Shown piece by piece: positions 23,352 to 27,914 of a stretch of DNA of 27,914 nucleotides. Source of the stretch: Lachnospiraceae bacterium (lineage in GTDB: Bacteria; Bacillota; Clostridia; Lachnospirales; Lachnospiraceae); the NCBI GenBank assembly GCA_009774535.1, contig VSNY01000042.1, positions 1 through 27,914 of the forward strand, given 5' to 3'. The translations under genes were made by a program, and so were the position numbers. How positions within the stretch are numbered: the stretch's first letter is position 1; the number at the start of each line of letters is the position of its first letter. Below the pieces are notes generated by a model that worked only from the letters and a program-made list of their open reading frames with translations, made no database searches and was not told the origin of the DNA.

Positions 23352-24683
23352 CTAAATCCGATATAAATACTCGTTCGTTTCCCAATCTGTAACAGCCATG
23401 CAAAACTTCTCCCATTCCCGCTTTTTGGCAGTCGTATATTCTTTACTGATATGCGGGCCAAGCGTATCCAGAATAAAAGCATCCTGTTCCATTTCCCGCA
23501 CGGCGTCCATCAGATCACCCGGCAGCAGCTGTGCGCCGGTTTGTCTCAGTTCTTCGCTGCGCATCCGGAATACATTGCAGCTGACGGCCTGCGGCGGCAT
23601 CGTCTGATTGCGGATTCCGTCCAGCCCGGCGCGCAGACACAGCGCCAGCATCAGATACGGGTTCGCCGCGGAATCCGGGCTTCGCAGCTCGATCCTCGTT
23701 CCGCTTCCCCTGGATGCCGGAATTCGGATCAGGGATGTACGGTTGCTAAGCGACCAGCCGATAAAATTCGGCGCTTCAGATCCCGGCGCCAGGCGTTTAT
23801 AGGAATTTACGAGCGGATTGGCGACTGCCGTCATGCCTTTACTATGTTTTAACAGCCCGCCGATAAAATAATAAGCCTCCGGACTCAGCCCGCACGCATC
23901 GTCTGCATCCGCAAATATATTCCTGCCGTCTCTGGCCAGCGACAAGTTCAGATGCATGCCGGAACCATGCACGCCGTTTTTCGGCTTGGGCATAAAGCTG
24001 GCGAACATCCCATGCCGCTTGGCAATCGTGCGCACAGCCAGCTTAAAGGTCATAATACTGTCCGCAGTCCAAAGCGCCTCGTCATACTTTAGATCAATTT
24101 CATGCTGGCCAGGCGCGCCCTCATGATGAGAAGCCTCGACCGCATATCCCATTTCTTCTAAGGTCAGCACCATATCGCGCCTGGCATTTTCCCCGGCGTC
24201 CACCGGTCCCAGATCAAAAAATCCCGCCTGCTCGTCGATCCGCGTTGTCGGATGCCCGTTATCATCATATTGAAACAGGAAAAATTCACATTCCGGCCCT
24301 ACTTCAAACGTATAACCCATTTGCTGCGCTTCTTTTACGGCACGGCGCAGTAAATACCGCGGGTCGCCCTCAAACGGCGTGCCATTCGCATTATAAATAT
24401 CGCAGATAATCCTTGCCACTTTCCCCTGCTGCGGCCGCCACGGGAAAATCGCAAACGTATCCGGGTCCGGATGCAGATACAGATCCGACTCTTCCGCTTT
24501 CGCAAACCCTTCAATCGAAGACCCGTCAAACATACACTCGTTATGCAGCGCTTTGACAAGCTGGGATTTGGTAATCGCAATATTTTTTAAAGTCCCAAAT
24601 ACATCTGTAAACTGGAGACGGATAAATTCAATATCCTCTTCTTCCGCCAAATTTAAAATATCCTGTTTTGTGTAATGATTCAT
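23352..24683 (-). CDS. glnA: Glutamine synthetase type I
   Basis: Protein of 443 residues, the GSI-alpha size of Gram-positives. It makes glutamine from glutamate, ammonia and ATP. Conserved pieces are FTDVFGTLKNI and the FDGSSIEGFAKAEESDL loop near the N-terminus, GPECEFFLF (active-site Glu), EGAPGQHEIDL, GSGMHLNLSL, NPLVNSYKRLAPGSEAP and RIELRSPDSAANPYL. The adenylylation-site loop of GSI-beta enzymes is absent, so control should be by feedback and transcription. The start lies three bases after the hisA stop, with AAAGGA inside the hisA end, so both genes form one operon with the ANTAR gene behind them. Confidence 0.96.
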   Translation of the reverse strand: MNHYTKQDILNLAEEEDIEFIRLQFTDVFGTLKNIAITKSQLVKALHNECMFDGSSIEGFAKAEESDLYLHPDPDTFAIFPWRPQQGKVARIICDIYNANGTPFEGDPRYLLRRAVKEAQQMGYTFEVGPECEFFLFQYDDNGHPTTRIDEQAGFFDLGPVDAGENARRDMVLTLEEMGYAVEASHHEGAPGQHEIDLKYDEALWTADSIMTFKLAVRTIAKRHGMFASFMPKPKNGVHGSGMHLNLSLARDGRNIFADADDACGLSPEAYYFIGGLLKHSKGMTAVANPLVNSYKRLAPGSEAPNFIGWSLSNRTSLIRIPASRGSGTRIELRSPDSAANPYLMLALCLRAGLDGIRNQTMPPQAVSCNVFRMRSEELRQTGAQLLPGDLMDAVREMEQDAFILDTLGPHISKEYTTAKKREWEKFCMAVTDWETNEYLYRI

Positions 24684-24686
24684 TGA

Positions 24687-25466
24687 TCAGTCCTTTCTGC
24701 AATATGCCAACACCTCTTGATACGACAGCGGTCCGCCAAACAAATCCAGCGCGCTCCCGATCGTTACATGCAGCCTGCCGTTTCCATACTGACGAAGATA
24801 ATCCAGATCCTGAAAACTGCTGACGCCGCCCGCATAAGTAACCGGAATTTTCCCCCAGCCGCCTAACAGCTGCACCAGCTCCTTCTCAATGCCGCACGTC
24901 CTGCCTTCCACATCCGCCGCATGAACCAAAAATTCATCCGCGTACCCGCAAAGCCTGTCCAACAGCTGCGGCGTGACTGCTTCTTTTGTAAATTTCTGCC
25001 AACGGTCTGTGACAACCACATAACCCCCGTCCACTCTGCGGCAGCTCAAATCCAAAACCAGCCGCTCTTTTCCAACCGCAGCAGCCAGTTTTTCCAGGTT
25101 GCCGTAATGAATGCTGCCGTCTTTAAATACATAAGAAGTAACGATCACATGGCTTGCCCCGGCATGCAAAAACTCCTGCGCATTGTCCGGCGTAATACCG
25201 CCGCCAATCTGCAGACCGCCCGGATAAGCCAAAAGCGCCTGGACGGCCTGTTTTCGATTTAATTCATAATACTGCGTCCCCTGTGGATTCAGCAGAATAA
25301 TATGACCGCCGCGGATCTGATCTTTTTGGTAAAGGCGCGCATAAAACGCCGCATCCTGCCCGGACACAAAGTTCTCCCTGGCGCTGCTGTCCTTATCGGA
25401 CAAACTGGAACCTACGATCTGCTTTACTTTTCCATTATGGATATCAATACACGGACGAAATTCCAT
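24687..25466 (-). CDS. hisA: Eukaryotic-type phosphoribosylformimino-5-aminoimidazole carboxamide ribotide isomerase (HisA)
   Basis: Protein of 259 residues. It catalyses the fourth step of histidine synthesis, an Amadori isomerisation on a TIM barrel. The sequence FRPCIDIHNGKVKQIVGSSL, LLAYPGGLQIGGGITPDN, ASHVIVTSYVFKDG, RLVLDLSCRR and VVTDRWQKFTKEAV matches the fungal/plant His6/HISN3 type of HisA better than the common bacterial type. The start at 25466 is uncertain: two ATGs in tandem follow AGGTG, and I take the second for spacing. There are no other his genes next to it; it is joined to glnA instead. Glutamine is a substrate of the next his step (HisH), which gives a metabolic link. Confidence 0.88.
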   Translation of the reverse strand: MEFRPCIDIHNGKVKQIVGSSLSDKDSSARENFVSGQDAAFYARLYQKDQIRGGHIILLNPQGTQYYELNRKQAVQALLAYPGGLQIGGGITPDNAQEFLHAGASHVIVTSYVFKDGSIHYGNLEKLAAAVGKERLVLDLSCRRVDGGYVVVTDRWQKFTKEAVTPQLLDRLCGYADEFLVHAADVEGRTCGIEKELVQLLGGWGKIPVTYAGGVSSFQDLDYLRQYGNGRLHVTIGSALDLFGGPLSYQEVLAYCRKD

Positions 25467-25537
25467 CATTGCACCTGCTTTCTTTTTCGTATTCCTTTGC
25501 ATATTCTTTTGCTTACCTGCCTATTTGTTCAGATAGA

Positions 25538-25552
25538 AGAATATCATATTCT
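25538..25552. promoter_or_regulatory. Operator-like palindrome upstream of hisA-glnA
   Basis: AGAATAT-C-ATATTCT is a perfect inverted repeat of 7-bp arms, about 70 bp before hisA. It overlaps a possible minus-strand -10 box (TATGAT) with a poor -35. A second inverted repeat, TCCGAATG/CATTCGGA (25581-25588 and 25612-25619), lies just upstream. They could be repressor sites or RNA hairpins; neither fits a known motif that I can name. Confidence 0.35.
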
Positions 25553-25718
25553 GGCTGAAAAAAAAACTGTTATTTGAAATTCCGAATGAAATAAACCAGA
25601 AAGATGGCAGCCATTCGGATTATCCATGGAACTGTTACAAAAATTTAACAAAAATAATATTCACTGATGACCAATGATTCGTTCCAGTTAGCTTTGTACC
25701 AGGTGATGTGTACAAAAA

Positions 25719-25762
25719 ATAAGAGGCATCACAAACCGTAAGTTTAGAATACCTCTTTTATG
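25719..25762 (-). terminator. Terminator after the small orphan gene
   Basis: On the minus strand AAGAGG and CCTCTT close a stem with an inner AAAC/GTTT pairing, followed by TATTTTTTG. It lies just after the stop of the 98-residue gene. Confidence 0.6.
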
Positions 25763-25768
25763 GGAAGA

Positions 25769-26065
25769 TCATGTCTGTTGCAAATACTTTTTACGACTCT
25801 CCCTTGCCCTTGCTATAATTGCCTTATTTTTTTCTATACTTTTCTCCAATTCTTTTTCATCAACTTTATAATTTGGATCAGGAACAAAAATTTCCAAAGG
25901 CTTAAAATCATATTCCACATCATTTAAAACATAACTTTCCATGTCATCAACCTCTTGAATAAATGGAACTTTATTTATCGCGATATCAGTAATATATACC
26001 TTCTGATCATGTTTCTTTGCCATTTTCAGAGATTCTAAGTTTACCAGTTTATCCGAAACATCCAT
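25769..26065 (-). CDS. Small hypothetical protein, AT-rich gene
   Basis: Protein of 98 residues of unknown family. The start at 26065 (MDVSDKLVNLE) follows AAAGGGGTG by six bases; the alternative GTG at 26074 lies inside that site. The middle (VYITDIAINKVPFIQEVDDM) could be a small beta-sheet unit; the end (VDEKELEKSIEKNKAIIARA and onward) is a charged helix likely to form a coiled coil. No membrane segment or signal is seen. The gene is visibly richer in A and T than its neighbours, suggesting recent acquisition. It lies 58 bp after the GH32 gene on the same strand and is followed by its own terminator. I cannot assign a function. Confidence 0.65.
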   Translation of the reverse strand: MDVSDKLVNLESLKMAKKHDQKVYITDIAINKVPFIQEVDDMESYVLNDVEYDFKPLEIFVPDPNYKVDEKELEKSIEKNKAIIARARESRKKYLQQT

Positions 26066-26123
26066 TGATATCACCCCTTTACCAAGTTATCTGTATAGTC
26101 CCAATCCTTATTATTGGCATATG

Positions 26124-27614
26124 TCATTCGTTAAGACAGTATTTTACAACGTCCATCCGCACATCACCCTCCGCCAAAAACAAGATCCCGTCCGCTTCCT
26201 GCTGCGTATACATCGTTGCTGACAGCGCCTGCTCCCCGTCATTCACAAACACTTCCACACTGAACCTGTCCAGAATCAGACGCAGCTTCAGATACCCGTT
26301 CCGATCACGTACCTGACACCTGCGCTGATGAATAATCGCTCTTCTGGACCCGGAGAACTTGCGGTCAATTTTTAATATGGATTTTTCCGGACGGTAACTA
26401 AGCGATGTATAATAACTTTCATTTTGCGCAAAGCGGATGGAAAATTTACGATACATCCTGTCAGCGTCACCCGGGCGAATGGAAAGCTCCAGATCCACTT
26501 TGCGCCCGCGGATGCCGTCCAGCTGCACGATTCCAGCCACTGCTACATCCTGCCGGACCGTCTTGCCGCTGCGCAGCTGCTCTAACTCCCGAACCGGCTG
26601 CTGGTACAATCTGCCATTTTTCACGCGCAGCTCTCTTGGCAGGCTCATCTGTCCATACCATAACGAATGCTCTGACGCACGAAAACTGCACGTATCCCAG
26701 TTCTGCATCCAGCCAATCATAATCCGCCTGCCATCCGGTGAAAGCACTGTCTGCGGCGCATAAAAATCAATCCCATAATCAATGGACTGGCTGCATTCTT
26801 CGGTAAAGGTATCCGTTGCTTCCTCATATTCCCCGATCAGACACAATGTCCCGTTTCCATTATGGAACTCCAGCCCCTGCGGCATCAGATCCTGCGGGCT
26901 GGTCAGCAGCACATACTTTTGATCCAATGCAAAAAAATCCGGACATTCCCACATCAGCCCGAAGCGGTTCTGATTCGCGCATAATACATTTTGAAACTTC
27001 CACTGAAATGCATCCTTACTTGTATACAATAAAATCTGCCCGCTGCCGTCCGACGGCCGGCTTCCGATCAGACAGCAGTAGGTACCGTCTGCCTTCTGCC
27101 ACATCTTCGGGTCCCGGAAATCAAACCTGCTGGCCCCTTTCGGAAGGTCTGTTTCATCCAGCACCGGATTCTGTTCATATTTCTCATAATCCATCCCATT
27201 CCCGACAGCCAGGCACTGCGTCTGCACTTCACGCATTTCCCCGTTTTTCTGCCGTTCCATAACCACTCCGGTATACATCAGCAGCTGCCTGCCGTCCGGC
27301 AGCATCAGCGCGCTGCCGGAAAAGCATCCTCCCTGATCATAGCGCTCGTCCGGCGCCAATGCGGCAGGAAGATATTCCCAATGCAGCAAATCCTCACTGA
27401 CCGCATGCCCCCAGTGCATCGGCCCCCAGTGAGAGTCATATGGATGATACTGATAAAACAGATGATACTTCCCCTGGTAATAAGAAAACCCGTTCGGGTC
27501 GTTCATCCAGCCCGTGCGCGCAGATAAATGAAACTGCGGGCGCTCCTGGCTTGAAATCAGCTTTTCCGCAGTTTCTTCGTATGTTCGGGCTTCACGTAAA
27601 GTCTGGCTTGTCAT
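26124..27614 (-). CDS. Glycoside hydrolase family 32 (sucrose-6-phosphate hydrolase / beta-fructofuranosidase)
   Basis: Protein of 496 residues. The GH32 five-blade propeller is clear: the nucleophile motif WMNDPNG (Asp39) at 36-42, QYHP, WGHAVSEDLLHWE, the transition-state motif RDPK (167-170) and the acid/base Glu223 in WECPDFF. A C-terminal beta-sandwich with VEVFVNDG follows. There is no signal peptide, so it acts in the cytoplasm on imported sucrose-6-phosphate, sucrose or short fructans. No transporter or LacI-type regulator is in the window to decide between these. AAGGAGG lies eight bases before the ATG and a promoter is upstream. Confidence 0.92.
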   Translation of the reverse strand: MTSQTLREARTYEETAEKLISSQERPQFHLSARTGWMNDPNGFSYYQGKYHLFYQYHPYDSHWGPMHWGHAVSEDLLHWEYLPAALAPDERYDQGGCFSGSALMLPDGRQLLMYTGVVMERQKNGEMREVQTQCLAVGNGMDYEKYEQNPVLDETDLPKGASRFDFRDPKMWQKADGTYCCLIGSRPSDGSGQILLYTSKDAFQWKFQNVLCANQNRFGLMWECPDFFALDQKYVLLTSPQDLMPQGLEFHNGNGTLCLIGEYEEATDTFTEECSQSIDYGIDFYAPQTVLSPDGRRIMIGWMQNWDTCSFRASEHSLWYGQMSLPRELRVKNGRLYQQPVRELEQLRSGKTVRQDVAVAGIVQLDGIRGRKVDLELSIRPGDADRMYRKFSIRFAQNESYYTSLSYRPEKSILKIDRKFSGSRRAIIHQRRCQVRDRNGYLKLRLILDRFSVEVFVNDGEQALSATMYTQQEADGILFLAEGDVRMDVVKYCLNE

Positions 27615-27649
27615 GTCTGTTTCCTCCTTGTTTTAAATAGTATTATGCT

Positions 27650-27665
27650 GCAACAGTTTCGTTGC
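27650..27665. promoter_or_regulatory. Possible operator in the GH32 leader
   Basis: GCAAC-AGTTTC-GTTGC is an imperfect 16-bp inverted repeat just downstream of the predicted transcription start of the GH32 gene. Its place and size would suit a LacI-family repressor site, which commonly control sucrose genes, but the arms are short. Confidence 0.35.
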
Positions 27666-27685
27666 GGAAGAATTAACCTATCCAG

Positions 27686-27713
27686 ATTATATCATGGTTA
27701 CGAAAAACTGCAA
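27686..27713 (-). promoter_or_regulatory. Promoter of the GH32 gene
   Basis: TTGCAG (27708-27713), a 16-bp spacer and TATAAT (27686-27691) with an upstream TG (TGATATAAT, extended -10) on the minus strand, about 70 bp before the start codon. Confidence 0.75.
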
Positions 27714-27914
27714 GATATTTGCTGCCTTTATGTGGTAATCCAGTGGGACTTTGCAGGCGATATTTTTTGGATTCCCGGACGACTCTGCGGGCGGTGGGCT
27801 GCGCTTTGGATGGGAGATACACCCTGGAAGGACATTGGAGGGGCGCTTTTAGCGGAGGTGAAATCCAGCGCTTACGGAGACTTAGGCAGGAGGCCCACAC
27901 GCCGACTGTCTTAG
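27714..27914. other. Window edge with no supported gene
   Basis: About 200 bp of GC-rich sequence on the far side of the GH32 promoter. Open frames exist on both strands, but none has a convincing ribosome binding site or recognisable product. It may belong to a gene or element outside the window. Confidence 0.4.

Noticed and set aside
27645..27914. Open frames on both strands at the right edge
   Set aside because: No start site support and no recognisable product; the plus-strand frame overlaps the GH32 promoter.
1..27914. CRISPR array, tRNA or rRNA genes, insertion sequences
   Set aside because: No regularly spaced repeats, no tRNA-like cloverleaf or rRNA sequence that I recognise, and no transposase.

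Overview
The window looks like a chromosome segment of a Gram-positive gut-type Clostridia, most likely Lachnospiraceae. The reasons are a clostridial-type Tad pilus operon (Flp1-like pilin, FHA proteins, DUF5702), lysine made through the LL-diaminopimelate aminotransferase (DapL) route, an ANTAR regulator directly after glnA, a lysine riboswitch with an intrinsic terminator, and strong AGGAGG ribosome binding sites throughout. I assigned the family from gene content only.

Region 1 (1-10070, all minus strand) is a Tad (type IVb tight-adherence) pilus operon. In transcription order it reads tadZ, tadA, an FHA protein, a DUF6382-FHA protein, tadB, tadC, flp pilin, a TadE-like pseudopilin and a 1038-residue DUF5702 protein. 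No prepilin peptidase or RcpC/CpaB gene is visible, so these may lie beyond position 1 or elsewhere.

Region 2 (10124-10957) is the most striking part. A short serine recombinase gene sits next to a segment of about 190 bp bounded by two palindromic sites that share an 18-bp perfect inverted repeat. The sites have opposite central dinucleotides (GT on the left, AC on the right), which is the geometry a serine invertase needs to flip DNA. The segment carries a near-consensus promoter (TGGACA, 17 bp, TAAAAT with extended -10) that here points away from the pilus operon and into the 3' end of the recombinase gene. Inversion would place it about 90 bp upstream of tadZ. I read this as a phase-variation switch for the whole Tad pilus, captured here in the OFF orientation.

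Region 3 (11085-13880, plus strand) has a two-TM potassium-channel-like protein with Rossmann/RCK-like domains and a C-terminal RyR-like domain, followed by azlC-azlD (branched-chain amino acid export).

Region 4 (13887-16600, minus strand) has dapA and dapB under a consensus promoter and a lysine riboswitch-terminator. Behind them is a cob(I)alamin adenosyltransferase gene with its own promoter.

Region 5 (16640-20240) holds a two-OB-fold single-stranded DNA-binding protein (minus), typA/bipA (plus) and a GNAT acetyltransferase (minus).

Region 6 (20528-25469, minus strand) is a nitrogen and amino acid block: a eukaryotic-type hisA, glnA, an ANTAR regulator, dapF and dapL. With region 4 this gives the four DAP-pathway enzymes dapA, dapB, dapL and dapF.

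Region 7 (25719-27713, minus strand) has a small AT-rich orphan gene and a GH32 sucrose/fructan hydrolase with its promoter. The last 200 bp of the window carry no gene I can support.
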